Below are positions 1 to 12,630 of a DNA stretch of 64,000 nt, in pieces. The translations under genes and the position numbers were made by a program. The first letter of the stretch is position 1, and each line of letters opens with the position of its first letter. The DNA is from Cordia subcordata. Taxonomy: Eukaryota > Streptophyta > Magnoliopsida > Boraginales > Cordiaceae. Location of the stretch: positions 9,763,001 to 9,827,000 of the forward strand of contig JAPTOF010000020.1 of NCBI GenBank assembly GCA_028554755.1, in the 5' to 3' direction. The notes beneath the pieces are model-generated. The model saw only the letters and a program-made list of their open reading frames with translations, did not search any database and was not told the origin of the DNA.

Positions 1-422
1 TTCACTACAATTAATGGGCTCTATGTCCGAAATGATTATATATAAGGAAAAAAGCAATCGTAAAATATAACTACTTAAACGGTGTTAGTATACATGAGCG
101 ATTTGGATAAAAATTAAAGCCTGTGAGGGAATTTGGAATAATGCTTATACCTCATGTGGTGGAAAACAGCTTTTCTGCGCTCAAACTTACGCTACTATTC
201 TTAATTACGACGGCATTAATCTGGTTTGCTGATTAAGTGTTAGCTGATGTCATGCAGCTGATGTAATAGACCTAGTACTCATGTTGGCCTTAGCCCTAAT
301 TTGTTAAAACAATGACTTGCTGCCGGTTGGTCAAAATAAAATACATGCATGTTACTATGATCACTGGGCTTCTTCTATTCAGTCAGCCTCTTCAAGTTGC
401 GTCCAACCTTGTCTCGAGGACC

Positions 423-431
423 CCTATATAA
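423..431 (+). promoter_or_regulatory. TATA box of the P450 pseudogene
   Basis: CTATATAA lies about 55 bases upstream of the ATG at 483, a normal spacing for a plant core promoter with a short leader. The rest of 1-422 shows no gene or clear repeat and probably holds the old promoter. Confidence 0.5.
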
Positions 432-648
432 TTACATTTCAATCATGAATTTGATCAAAACAATTACTTTCATCCTCTAGAAATGGCAAACAGTTATGGT
501 CTTGCTACAATTCTTTTGCGCTTTACTTCATTGTCCATTTTGATAGCGTTGCTTTTATCCACAATATTATTCATCTACCAAAAAATGGCCAATGACAAAG
601 TGGCTTTGCTTCCTCCAGGGCCAAAATCTTGGCCTATAATAGGCTGCC

Positions 649-871
649 TGATAGAATTTAATCAATCAAGCTTTGAACAATATTATTCTCTCACTAATCA
701 TTTATAGTTATAGAGCTATATTTGTAGCTGTAGTTGATACAATAGTCACGTGCTCTTCTTATGTTATGCCTGACCAACTATTGCTGACTCAGCATTACCC
801 TAACTACTTTTCCCTCTCAATTATACCTGGAGTTGACTTCGGCTGACTCTTGGGAGATGCTCTTGCTATCA
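649..871 (-). repeat. 3' LTR of Copia-A
   Basis: This 223-bp repeat starts TGATAGAATTTAATC and ends TTGCTATCA. It matches 5302-5519 with substitutions and small gaps. It supplies the stop codon that closes the upstream P450 frame at 707. Confidence 0.9.
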
Positions 872-899
872 TCCCCACTCAATCTGAGCTGGGATTTTC

Positions 900-3800
900 T
901 CAAAGTAAGCTTGCACCGAAGGTAGTCAAATTTAGAGGGAGCTAGAGCCTCGGTAAACATATCAGCTATTTGTTCTGTAGATGAAATTTGATGCAAGGCT
1001 AATAGCTTTGCTGTAACGAGCTTGCGGACAAAATGGTAATCAAGATCTATATGTTTAGTGCGACTGTGATGGAGTGGATTAGCTGTAAGTGCTATTGCTG
1101 AATTGCTATCACACTAGAGATGCGAGCACTGGACGGGGATGGAAAGATCCTTTAGAATAAAGGTGAGCCACTTAAGTTCTGCTACAGCAGTGGCCAAACT
1201 CCGATATTTTGCTTTAGTTGAGCTATGCGAAACAGTAGGCTGATGCTTAGAGCACTAAGAAATCAAATTACTGCCCAGAAAAATACAAAAACCAGTGATG
1301 GATCTGCGATCAGCTTGATTTGTTGTCGAATCTGAGTCTAGAAAGGCCAATAAGTTCAATGTGCCGGGTTAAAAATGCAGACCATGTGAGATTGTCCCTT
1401 GTACAAACCGTAATAATCTCTTTAGAGAAACAAAATCACCCTGTGTTGGAGAATCCATATGTTGGCATAGTGTATTTACTGAGTATTGAATGTCAGTGCG
1501 CGTGAAGATAAGGTATTGTAAGGCTCCAAGTAGACTCCTATATTCTAATGGATTAGACTAAGGTTGAGACAAGTCTGCAGTAGTGCTAACTGAGGTATAT
1601 GAGACTGCAGGAGTTGAACTGGACTTGCAAGATGCTGTTCTGCCCTTTTTAGGATATCAGCACCATATTTTGTTTGGTGCAATAAAAGACCCTGATGATT
1701 GTGTTCTACGTCAATGCCCAAGAAGTAAGAAAGTCTGCCAAGATCCCTGATAGCAAAATGAGAGCTCATTTTGTGAATTAGAGAGTCAATATAAGCAGAT
1801 GAGGATCCTCTGATCATCAACATACACTAAAATCACAGTGAATGCATTCTTGGTCTTTTGAACAAACAGTAAAGTATCAGCTTTACTACACTGAAAGCCA
1901 TTTGCAACGAAGAACTGATTGAGCAAGTAGTACCAAGCTCTGGTTGCTTGTCTCAAGCCAGAAAGAGACTTTTCTAGCTTTTAAAAGAGGATCTATAAAG
2001 CCTTGTGACTATTGCATATAAACTTCCTCTTGTATAGAACCATGTAAGAATGCATTTGAGACATCAAGCTGTTTTAAATTCCAATTCTGATGCAACGCAA
2101 GAGAAAGAACAACTCTAATAGTCTGAGCTTTGACAACAAGACTGAATATCTCTTCATAATCGATGCCATAGCACTAATTGAAGCCTTTAGCAACTAGCCT
2201 AGCTTTATATCTAGCCATTGAACCATCAGCTTTTCTCTTGATTTTGTATACCCATTTGCATCCCATTGGTTCTCTATACTCAAGTAGTGGTACTGAGAAC
2301 CATGTTTTCTGAGATTGAAGAGCTTGATACTCCTCCTCCATAGCTCTTTGCCAGTGAATGTTCTTTGCAGACTCCTTATAGGATATTGGTTCTGTTGTAG
2401 ATGGCATAAGGGATACATTAGTGAGACAATGTCTTGAAATCCTTAAAGATCCTGCTTGAGACTTATTCACTATAGGATGGATCCTTTGCAAAGGCTCAGT
2501 TGTAGTAGGTTGAACAGTTTGATGAGTAGAAATGCAAAAATGATCAGAGGTAGATGATTCAAAATGAGGTGGATTAATTATTGTAGGATGAAAATTATTT
2601 GCAAAAATATGACCAGTGGAAGGGAATGAATGATGATGTGAAGGCTCAGGGGAAGGCTTAGGTGATACTACAGGACTATAGGATGTATTGGAGCTAAGGG
2701 ATACACTGGAATGTTCCTGTCCTGAAGGCATAGTAGCAACAAAAGGTGCTAAAGGAAATAAGAATGCCTGTAGGTCATTAGATGTGATAGACTGTTTATC
2801 TGCGTAGGGAAATATGTGCTCAAAAAATTTAACATGCCTAGATATATAGACTAAATTAGTTTTGAGGTATAAACACCTATAGCCTGTGGAATGAGGAGAG
2901 TAGCCTAGGAAAAGACATGCTGATGGTCTAGGTTCTAGCTTATTTGCAGCATATGGTCTCAACCATGAAAAGCATAGGCAGCCAAAAGGTCTAAGAGAAT
3001 TGTAATTAGGTTTCCTGTTATAGAGGCACTCAAAAAGAGACAAGCCATTTAGAATAGGTTTTGGTAATCTGTTATAAGATAATTGGCAGTAGCTAAAGGC
3101 TCAAGCCAATAAGTAGTTGGTAGATGAGATTTATGCAACAAAGCAATCACTGTTTCAATTAAATGCATGTGTTTTCTTTCCACTCTTCTATTTTGTTAAG
3201 GAGTGTGAGGACAATACCTCTGATGCACAGTGCCATTTGATGGCAGAAATGATACAAAATTATGATTGACAAATTCTGTACAATTATCTATTCTTTGGAT
3301 TGTTGTATGAAACTGTATGTGAACAAAGGCATGAAAAACTTTATAAACTTCAAATGCTACAGCTTTTTACTTTAAAGGAAATAGCCAAGAATATCTTGTA
3401 AAATCATCAACAAATAGAATATAGTATTTATACTGATTACAAGAAAGCACTGGAGAATAGCCCCATATATCACTATGCACAAGTTCAAAAGGGGATTTAG
3501 TTAAAGATTCAGACAAAGAAAAAGATAGTCTATGGGATTTAGAAATAGAACAGGCTTCACAAACTACATTAGTATTTGAAGATGATAGGTGTAAGTCAGC
3601 ATTCAGAGACTCCAGAATTTCTTGATGAGGGTGCCCAAGCCTTTTGTACCATAGCTTAGTGGTTGAGAGTACAACTGCAAAACCAGTATGCTTAGAACCT
3701 TGATTACTGATGAAGTGATGAGCAGAAAAGAAAGAAGAAGAATTGTGAATTGTGGATGGAATAGTGTGCAGGCCATCTCTACGAATGCCCTTGTACTGAA

Positions 3801-5100
3801 CCTTGTGTGTCAAATTGTCCAGAATGAGAACTCCTTAGAGATAAAAACAAGAGTAACATCATTATCTTTGGCAAGATGAAAGACTGAAAGTAGATTAGAA
3901 GATATCTGGGGAACATGGGGTAGATTTTGCAGAGTAAACTGAGAGGTAGGAATCGAAATAATACCTGCTCCACTGTTAGCAATTTGCAGAATGTTACAAT
4001 TACCTACAGAGATGGTCTTAAAACCTTGATAAAGCTGGTACGTAGTGAATTGAGTGAGATCTCCTGTGACATGAGCATTAGCTCCAGAATCCAGAATCCA
4101 GGCTTTCTCAGCACTGTTGCTTGATGTTTGTTGTGTGGAATAAGCTTGATTGCGTATCTTTGAACTAGCATAATTTACTGCATCAAACCTGTGCCAATAA
4201 TCTATAGCCACATGATTAGCTTTGCCACAAATTTTGCAATAAATTGTGTTAATAGAATAAGGCTGTGTAGCAGAGTTTTGAGACTGCGAGTTTGTTCTTC
4301 CACCAAAAGAAGCAGGAGGTCTACTAGTGAATCTCCCCTTTCCTCTATTTGAGTTGCCATTACCACGGCCTCGGCCTCGACCTCGACCTCAATTGGAGAT
4401 GAATTGTTTTTGAGCAGTTAGGGCCGTATGAACCTCTTCAGTGGATGATGAAAAATTCAAGGAGTTATCCATCTTCATTTGAACTTCCTCAACCATTAAT
4501 AAACTAAACAGTTCAGAAGCCCTGACTGGATCAGATCTTACTCAAATGGATGCCTTAAACTGATTGGAATGCGAAGGCAAGCCTTTTAAGGTACAAAACA
4601 CCACATCTTCATCACGCACAGGTTCATCAACAACAGCAAGTGTATCAACTAAAATTTTTGATATGATCCAGATATTGTTGCATCATTTGTATGCCCTTAG
4701 AAACATTATTAAGCTGCTCCCTCAACTGATATATGTGAGTTCTTGAAGAGGAATTAAAGTGTTGTTCTAATGCTTTCCAAATTTCAGGTGTGGTTTGCAA
4801 AAACATGACTTTGTGTCCTAACAGATGGAGTTAAAAGATCCAGTTAAACGAGGACGAAGATACTTGTCGATTGTTTTCTCCCGAAGATAATGAGGATTGA
4901 GTGTAGGTGCGCCATTGTCACTTCTAATGAACTTTAGAGGATTAGGATCCACAACGGTGACATGATTTAATAGATCAGTAGCATCAAATACTCCTTCCAT
5001 ACGTGACTTCCACGGCATAGAGTTGCGTTGATCAAGCTTGAAATTAACAAGAGCGTTGACATTTTGAAGCAGATACTTTAATCCAGTAGGCAAATCCTCT
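900..5100 (-). pseudogene. Copia-A gag-pol remnants
   Basis: Broken gag-pol reading frames run from about 5093 to about 900. Gag remnants lie at 5093-4400. A CCHC knuckle near 4240 reads CKICGKANH but has Tyr where the last Cys should be. The protease signature WILDSGANAHVT lies near 4110. GAG-pre-integrase (WYKRLGHPHQE) and the integrase core (HSDIWGYSP, FVDDFTRYSW) fall in 3367-3813. A later integrase/linker block is at 2174-3043 and runs into the first RT block (CKWVYKIKRKADG). A YVDD box lies near 1820 and is followed by a frameshift. Stops and frameshifts throughout make the copy non-autonomous. Confidence 0.88.
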
Positions 5101-5301
5101 TATCCAATCGCCATGAGAGAGCTGCGAAACAAGAAGATTGAGGAGAAAACAAAAAAATTGACCGGTGAAAACACCTCGGAGACTTGCCGGAGTGGAGAAA
5201 AAAAGAATCGCGAAACTTCACGTAGTGTTATGGCAGCTTAGAAGCTTAAGAGAATCCATTAATGGCCCAAAAAAGAAAAAAACCTGGATACTTTGAATAC
5301 C

Positions 5302-5519
5302 ATGATAGAATTTAACCAAGCATTGAAAATATTATTCTCTCATTAATCATTTACAGTTATAGAGCTATATTTATTGCTGTAGTTGATACAATAGTCACGT
5401 GCTCTTCTATTGCCGACTCGGCATAACTCTAAACCACTTTTCCCTCTCAATGATGCTGGTGCACCACTCACGAGTTAGAGTTGACTTCGGCTGACTGTCG
5501 GGAGATGCTCTTGCTGTCA
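5302..5519 (-). repeat. 5' LTR of Copia-A
   Basis: This 218-bp LTR starts TGATAGAATTTAACC and ends CTTGCTGTCA. It is followed directly by the target-site copy CTGCC and then by P450 exon 1 sequence. Confidence 0.9.
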
Positions 5520-6579
5520 CTGCCATAGGCCTAACTTATAGATGGGTAAACAAACTTATGGATGATCTGGACACTAAAATTATGTGTGTCCCTCTAGGGC
5601 GTGTGCATGTGATAATCGCAGCTTCTCCTGAACTTGAGCGTGAGTTCTTGCACAAGCGTGATGCGATTTTCGCGTCGAGACCACTTTGCATGTGTGCAGA
5701 GCTTAGGAGCAATGGGTTATCGATCAACCAGTCTAGTCCTCTATGGTGATCACTGGAAGAAAATGAGAAGAATACTTACTCGGGAGGTACTTTCATCTGA
5801 AAGGCATCGCTGGCTCCCAGACAAGAGAGTTGAAGAAGCTAATCACCTCGTACATTACGTGTACAATCAATGTATGAGCTCAATCGCAATTCATAGCGTT
5901 GTAAACCTAATAAGGGCTACGACACAACATTATTGTGGAAACGTGATCCGAAGGGTCATCTTTAACAAGAGGTTCTCCGGTGAAGGAACCAAAGATGGAG
6001 GGTCGGGACCAGAAGAGGAAGAACACGTCTTGGCATTGTTTGTAATTATTCTTCGCCTTTATGCATTTTTGTGCGTCAGTTTACGTGTCATGGTTAAGAA
6101 GATATGACATCGATCACTCGGCACGCCATTGATAGCGTCACGAAGTACCATAACCGTGAAATTGATGAGAGGGTACGCATGTGGAAGCATGGCTTAAGAA
6201 AGGAGCAAGAAGATACTCTTGACATTTTTTTAATCACACTAAAGAATGCAGGACTACCAATGCTAACAACTGAAGCTATCAAAGGCCAAATCATGGTAAG
6301 AACTATCTGACTTACCTCGACTAGCTTAACTATAGACCCTTAAATCTATAATTAATATGTTGAGCACTAGGAGGCTCAAGATCCCTTTTTATTGGTGCGC
6401 ACCAATAATATACACCAATAGAAGTCTATGGCTAAAGTAGATCAGAAGCTAGAATGAGAGTAAGGGCAAGAGTTTTTTGTATGATCTTGTGCGATGCCAT
6501 GTTCATCCAGTTGTTGAAAAATGTCCCCAAATCTTGGCTCCTTGACACCACAAAATTCGCACCCGAAATTTACGCCATT

Positions 6580-6720
6580 TTATAACAAAGGCAGGTTAGC
6601 AGATCTTTCCCCGTCATGCCTCTATAAGACCTTATAACAAAGACAAGTCAATAGATCTTCCCCGATCATACATCTCTAAGAACTTATAACTAAGGCAGGT
6701 CAACAAATTTTGCCCAATAA
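6580..6720. repeat. Imperfect tandem repeat, about 51-bp unit, 2.6 copies, in the P450 intron
   Basis: Units start near 6580, 6632 and 6683 with TTATAACNAAGGCAGGT, followed by variants of CAGATCTTCCCC. It lies in the P450 intron (6296-8355). No function is visible. Confidence 0.7.
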
Positions 6721-6772
6721 CTATTTCAGCAGGTCTCACATCCTTAAATGGGGATTGGCAATTTGGGTATAT

Positions 6773-6905
6773 GGGCCTATTCAACAAAATTAGTACTTAG
6801 AGTAGCTGATAACTGTTTGAGTAATCGATAGCAGGTTGGGTAGCTGATAGTTTTTGAATTTTAATCGTTAGTTGATAGCTATTTAGTTAGTTGACTATTT
6901 TATCC
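6773..6905 (-). mobile_element. Partial inverted copy of the TTCGGCAA MITE family
   Basis: Read on the minus strand, this matches the right-hand end of the three larger copies (6969, 10091, 14839): runs of aacagttatcagctac and tagctatt, ending near ttttgttgaataggcc. It abuts copy 1 head to head, with a short unrelated stretch between. Confidence 0.55.
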
Positions 6906-6968
6906 CATTTTTATTAAATAATAAAATGGGACAAAATAGTGTTTTGACTTCACTACTTAAAACACTTT

Positions 6969-7756
6969 GGCACTGTTCGGAAACAGTGTTTCAACTAGCG
7001 TTTAGTGTTTTGACTTGGTCAAACCACTATCTCCTCCTATTTTTGTTGTTTGGTAAAGTAGTGTTTTAGGTAGTATTTTTGGTTGAAATAGTGTTTGACG
7101 TAATGTCTATAAAACGTTAATATTTTTAACATTTTAGGTAGTGGATAATGTTTCATTTTTTATTTTGGCAATTTTACCCTCTCTTCATTTTTTTTTGGTA
7201 ATTCTATGTACTATACAATCTCTTTTTACATTTTTATATTTTCTTTCACAAGTATAAATCTAAAATAACATAAAAAGCAATTTTAAATCCTATCTATATC
7301 AACATATACTAAAAAAGTGTAAGTTTTATTCATCCATTTATTATTTTTCTTGACAAAATAAATCTTTGATCAATTAAAAAATATTTCGATAATGATAACA
7401 TTTATTGTAATATTAATAAAATTTATTTATCAAAAGTAATTTTATTATACTTTTATAATCAAATGTTATTACAAGAAACATATATCTAATTATAAAATAA
7501 ATTATCTTATTTCAATAATAGTAATAATAATTATATTTATCATAACATAATAACATAATACCAATATCTTTTTATATCATTTTACATTCATCAACTAATC
7601 AAATAGCTAATTTTATCGAGCACATATTATTCAATTAGCTAATCAAACAACTATCCGCTAACAGTTAAAAAATAACAACTATCAGATACTCAAACCACTA
7701 TCTACTATTTAAACAGCTATCAACTACTTTAACAACTAATTTTGCCGAACATACCC
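6969..7756 (+). mobile_element. MITE copy 1 (TTCGGCAA-ended family)
   Basis: Terminal inverted repeats are GGCACTGTTCGG at the left and GGGTATGTTCGGCAAAA at the right (read inward). The interior is AT-rich with no coding capacity. TTT flanks both ends (6966-6968 and 7757-7759), consistent with a 3-bp duplication. A 3-bp duplication suggests Tourist/PIF-Harbinger rather than hAT, but this is not proven. The element lies in the P450 intron. Confidence 0.65.
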
Positions 7757-8064
7757 TTTGCATAGGACCTATATCTTGGATCATGGCTCGCAAACTCTAA
7801 TCTATAGCTAGCTTTCTATTTTAGGTTGTTAATTAATACTTCATCAAACATATAATTTAGAAGTCGCACCATTTACATACAAACCATACTCATGTTATCT
7901 ATACTAGCAATTTGGGAAATTATAATCATTTCCCACGAAATAAATGAACTGTTGGTTTAGCAAAAAATCTGGTTTATGAACATTTTAAGTTAAATGCTCC
8001 TCATATCTCTGGTTAATGTTTCTCTGATGGATGTGACTAATGTTTAATGCATATTAGATCAATA

Positions 8065-8175
8065 CACTACAAAAAAATTTTAAATTTGAGACAGAAAATT
8101 TCCGTCTAAAAAACCTTCGTCTCAAATTTTGGAGACAAAAAATTTTGTCTCAAATTAAGACAGAAAACATGATGC
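8065..8175. mobile_element. CACTA-type terminal fragment (possible)
   Basis: CACTACAAAAAAA is followed by repeated (A)TTTGAGAC / GTCTCAAATTT motifs in both orientations, which resembles the subterminal repeats of CACTA elements. No second end or duplication was found, so this is a fragment at best. Confidence 0.35.
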
Positions 8176-8938
8176 AAGGACTAAATGTGCTCTAATTTTA
8201 TAAAAGCACGTGAGATTATTAGCTAATTTTGATAATATAAGAGATATAATTTATTTATAATAAATCGCAAGGGAATTGGATACAATTTACTCACAAAACA
8301 ATGTCACTGTTCTTTTGAACTCATCCTTAATATGCCCTCTATTACTCGATTCTAGGAACTAATGATTGCAACTATAGACAATCCATCAAACGCGGTCGAA
8401 TGGGCACTTACAAAGATGCTAAATCAACCAAAAATGCTTCAAAAGGCCTGGGATGAATTAGACACAATGGTTGGCAAGGAAAGGCTAGTGCAAGAACTTG
8501 ACCTTCCTCAGCTTAATTACATCAAGGCATGCGAAAGAGAGGCATTTCGATTACATCCACTCCATGCCTTCAATACACCACATATAGCTCTCTCAGATTG
8601 TAAGGTGGTTGGCTATTTCATCCCAAAGGGAAGCCAGTCTTGCTTAGTCGTCACAGACTTGGTCGTAACCCAAGAGTGTAGGATACGCCTCTAGAGTTCA
8701 AGCCTGAGTGTCACCTTAAGGAAAATGGCTCTGAAAGTGGTCAATGCAGATTGAGATTTGCACATTTTGTCCTTTAATCTATTGGCTAGACTCCTTCAAG
8801 TTTTTCATTGGAGTTTGCCACCGAGCCTGTCAAGTATAGAGCTAAAGGAGAACGAATACAATCTCTTTCTTGCTAAACTGTTTCATGCAGTCGCAACGCC
8901 AAGGTTGCCTAAAAATGTGTATCCTGGAGATAGGAATT

Positions 8939-10011
8939 ATATAAACATTGAATATACACAAGCAGTGCATATCTATATATATCAAATGGTAATAAGTTTT
9001 AGGGCAAGACATATAAGGCAAATTAATAATAAATGTAATGATGATCAACAAGTAAGTGTGAGATGATCATCCTGTTGATCAACACTACTATACAAGTTTA
9101 TTTGTGTAAAATTAATTTTCTACTCGGACAATGTCTCATCTATATCTATAATGTATAATAAAGCAAAATAAGTTATAACTTCGTGTTATCAAGTAGCACT
9201 CTATATGACAAGCTTTCTATAATTACTTATCAAATATGTCCATTTTTAAGTCATTTTCTATTTTCTATCATTTATTCAGTTCTATTTCTATATTAAAAAT
9301 TTTAATGTAATTAATATTATGCCCTTTCTTTATATATATCATCATTATTTTATTAATTTCATAGTATATAATTGCTTCAATAACTATTTAGTAAAATACA
9401 AAAACTCTATAATTTTATATATTTAATAACACATAACGCTTCCCGTACATCGCACAGGTATTATATTAGTATTATATAAAAGAAAATACACGTCTTTTCA
9501 GTATATATCATATGTCATTATTCTACACATCTCCCATCTAAGCATTTAGTCTACCCTTATATATATGTGTGTGCGTGTGTGTATGTATGTATATATTATA
9601 ACATTCAAAAATATTTTATTTCTTTTTTCCCATATTAGATCATTTTTTATCATTTTCTAATTTTACTTTCTCAATTTAATATTTTATTCAATTACTGGAG
9701 ATCCTTATAAAAACATTATTATTATTGAAAACTTAGCGAGAGTTAAATTTTAAAAGATATATTTGTATGTCATCCTCACATAGAATGCAAAAATTAGTAA
9801 TTAATAATAAATAGATATATTAAAAACATGAATTTCTCCCGTGCATGTAAAGGATAACATATAAGCACATAGTAAGTACAACCATAAAGAAGGTTTATAC
9901 CAGCATCATATCTAGATATATAATAAGAAGGTCTGGTTATTGAAGAAAGGAAGAATATATACAAGAAAGGTAGACTAAGAAAATTAGTGGAGAATGTAGA
10001 GAAACAACTAC
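8939..10011. other. AT-rich intergenic DNA
   Basis: No gene or bounded repeat seen. A short GT/AT dinucleotide tract lies near 9560-9600. Confidence 0.6.
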
Positions 10012-10014
10012 TTA

Positions 10015-11437
10015 GGCTTGTTTGGAATAAAGTTATCTTAAATTTGATAAGTGTCTAATAAGAAATAAGTGTTTGATATAACAAGACTATGGGACTGTTC
10101 GGCAACAATGTTTAGAGTAGCAGTTAGAGTTTTGGTTGATTCAAAATGCTACTTTGTATAGTTATTACTGTTCGGAAAATGAGAGTTTCAAGGAGCGTTT
10201 AGGGTTTAAATGAGCAATTTCTCAAAAGTTATCCATGTTAACATTTTAAAAGAAAATTAGCGTTTCATATTTCTTTCTCAATCTTATCCTTTTTTTTTTC
10301 CTCAATCCTATCTTAACTTTATTTTTTCCCCTCAATTCTATATATTCCACATAGTCTTTATATAACAATTTATTATCTTACTCTATCGTGCATAAATATT
10401 TTTTGCAAATAATTTATCCTCTTCTGCTTTTTAATTTTGTTGACAGAAAAATCTTTGGATCTATTAAAACTATAGTTTCTTGCCATATTGATGAAAATAA
10501 TTTTTCAAGAAATTATGTTTATCATGCTTTAATAATAAATTATTTTTATCATAAATATACATCTAATTATAAATTTATTGCCTTATTTCTATATTATTAA
10601 TAACAATAATTATAATAATAATTATTATTGTTATTGTTATAATTAAAAAATAACAATGATAAAGTAATACTCATGTCTTTTTATGTCATTTTACATTTGC
10701 TAGCTAACTTGACAGTTAATCTTATCGAACATATTTTTTCTAATTTGCTCGTGAAACAGCTATCCGTTAACAGTTAAAATTTAATAGCCATCTACTACTA
10801 AAATAGCTATTAGTTACCTAAACAACTAACAACTACCGAAATAGCTAGTTTTGCCGAATAAGGCCTATATGCTTTGTAATTGTTGTTAGCTTGATTTGAA
10901 ATGTTATCATAAGTTAATATAACAACAATACTCTCAATTCTAAGTTATGATATTACAATTTTAAAATTAAATCATAAATTATCAATGATTAATTATTAAG
11001 TAATTTTTTAAATTTTATTTTTTGTGCATTTATAAATTTTAGTTTTGTATTTTGTAATATTTTAATCTTATAATTTTTTTACCTTTTTAATTTTATTTTT
11101 TCAAGTTTTAAATTTCTTAATTTTGAATTATAATGTTTTACTTATTTCAAATTTAAGTTTTTAATTTTTAATATTTAGATTTCTTTTTTTTTCTTTGTTG
11201 AAAGTATTATTGAAAGTACAAATATTATATATACTTTCAAAATCTCTAACATGTACCAACCATGGCTTATAAGATATAAGGATCCTAAACTCGACTTATT
11301 TTTTATAACTACAAATAAGACATCTTATAAAATGTATCCTATAAGTGACTTATGATAAGTTGATAACAAACAATACTTTTTCACATAAGTTACCAAATAA
11401 GTTAAGTATCTTAAATAAGCCAATACCAAACACAACA
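10015..11437. mobile_element. Outer MITE with a second MITE nested inside
   Basis: The left end GGCTTGTTTGGAATAAAG and the right end (read inward) TGTTGTGTTTGGTATTGGC are inverted repeats. TTA flanks both sides (10012-10014, 11438-11440), the 3-bp duplication typical of Tourist/PIF-Harbinger elements. The interior is interrupted by MITE copy 2 (10091-10865). Removing that leaves an element of about 650 bp. Confidence 0.6.
10091..10865 (+). mobile_element. MITE copy 2 (TTCGGCAA-ended family), nested
   Basis: The left end GGGACTGTTCGGCAACA and right end TTTTGCCGAATAAGGCC form inverted repeats. TAT flanks both sides. The right-hand motifs (aacagttaaaattt, ctatccgttaacagtta, catttgctagctaac) are shared with copies 1 and 3. 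Confidence 0.65.
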
Positions 11438-11739
11438 TTAGTATTGAGAGAATAGCTTACAAAGGATAGTTTTGCATAGATTCATATTGATTTTACTTGC
11501 CAACTATGAATCAAGAATGTGGATTCAATAAATCAACCCATAAGCTAGCAACCATTAGCATTGTTAATAGGCAAAAGAGATATAGGCCAGCAGAATAAGC
11601 ATGAAAATTTTCTAATCGAGAACTTGTTTTGAAAATATCATTTAGTAGATACTTACCAAATATGAAAATTGCAGTACAAACAAGTCTGAAAGATGTAATA
11701 CAAATAAGCATGAAATCATAATACAAAATTATGTAATAT

Positions 11740-12060
11740 GAGAATGCTTGACAAAGTGATCATTATCTTTAATGATGATATCATTGCTTGTGTCATCCTC
11801 ATCCATGATGATGCCATCACCTTTATCAACTTTATCTATTCATGTATCATTACCTGTGTTATCAACAGCTTATTGTGTTAGTGCGTGTGCAGTGTTTATG
11901 CAACCAGCAGCTTATGGAAATTTATAAATAGGGGGTCGGGTGACCCTAAACTATTTATAACTCAATTTTAGAGTATCCATATTCTTTAGTTTCTTTATAC
12001 TCTTTTTATATTTCTCTGTATACCATATTTTGTAATTATTTTATAATATGTTATCAGCAC
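11740..12060 (+). repeat. Copia-type LTR remnant
   Basis: A TATA box (TATAAATAGGGGG near 11923) is followed by a pyrimidine-rich R/U5-like stretch. It ends at TTATAATATGTTATCAGCAC, a sequence typical of the LTR/primer-site junction of some plant Copia elements. A gag remnant follows downstream. The left LTR edge was not resolved. Confidence 0.5.
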
Positions 12061-12159
12061 AAATCTCTACTAAGCAGATAAGTAATAAAGCGACTCAATT
12101 ACCTTGTATTGGTTTGTCAAGAACATTAAAAATGTACAAATAGTCCTTTATTTTTAGTT

Positions 12160-12630
12160 AGACTTTGTTTGTACTTCATTTATTGAAACGGAAAATATCA
12201 CCAAATGTGAAATTTTTGTTCTTGATATCTAAAAAAAAAAAAAGAATTAATCTTGGGTTCCTGATTTTGAAATCCATCATGATGCAAATAATCTTGGAGA
12301 AACTTTTGAGGAAGGAAATAGCACATCCCTGCAGGATATGCAACAACAATGCTTTCCTTTCGACATCATATCCATGAAGGATTGAAAACCTAATACCTCA
12401 CCTTAAAAGAATCCTACCATTAAGAAAAGTCAAAGAAAGATATAATTACCAGAAAATGTGATTATAACAAAGGTTTGTTATGATTAAATGCACCTAAGTT
12501 TGCAAGATTTCAAATCTATTAGTGATTATAACTCTGTCTTGTTCAAAATAAATTCTCAATTGAAACTTTGTGGAGAAACTATCACTGAACTAGGTACATC
12601 TGAAAAGATATATGATCATTTCTAAAAGTT
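12160..12630 (+). pseudogene. Copia gag remnant
   Basis: The broken reading frame includes MHLSLQDFKSISDYNSVLF and KINSQLKLCGETITE, which match the conserved gag (UBN2-type) region of plant Copia elements. Frameshifts and stops interrupt it, and homology ends abruptly near 12625. It belongs with the LTR remnant just upstream. No pol domain follows. Confidence 0.65.

Larger units (their letters stand above)
649..5519 (-). mobile_element. Copia-A: full-length Ty1/Copia LTR retrotransposon in P450 exon 1
   Basis: The element runs on the minus strand. It begins and ends TG...CA and is flanked by a perfect 5-bp target duplication, CTGCC, at 644-648 and 5520-5524. LTRs are 5302-5519 (5') and 649-871 (3'). 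Next to the 5' LTR is a degenerate initiator-tRNA-type primer-binding site (about 5290-5301, reading TGGTATTCAAAG). Next to the 3' LTR is a purine tract (about 872-884). Domains in order on the minus strand are gag, zinc knuckle, protease, integrase, reverse transcriptase and RNase H, the Copia order. The LTRs differ by several indels and substitutions, so the insertion is older than Copia-B at 45163-50065. Confidence 0.93.
483..8938 (+). pseudogene. CYP79-like cytochrome P450 pseudogene, interrupted by a Copia element
   Basis: CYP79 enzymes are ER-anchored P450s that N-hydroxylate amino acids to aldoximes, the entry step to cyanogenic glucosides, glucosinolates and defensive nitriles. Exon 1 opens at 483 with a hydrophobic anchor (about residues 10-32) and the proline-rich hinge LPPGPKSWPIIG, then hits the Copia LTR at 649. 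Homology resumes at about 5530 (RWVNKLMDDLDTKI) and continues through YGDHWKKMRR and ATQHYCGNVIRR to the splice donor at 6296. Exon 2 starts at 8356 after TTCTAG and contains [19 protein letters not shown] and REAFRLHP. The last is the K-helix ExxR region, and all of these are CYP79 hallmarks. Damage besides the insertion: frameshifts near 5690, 6075 and 8630, an in-frame TAG where a Trp is expected at about 8678, and deletion of the heme-binding Cys loop near 8755. The C-terminal part (LLARLLQ to the end near 8938) is still recognisable. The last 18 residues of the first open frame (to 707) are LTR-encoded. Family assignment is firm; the subfamily is not. Confidence 0.9.
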
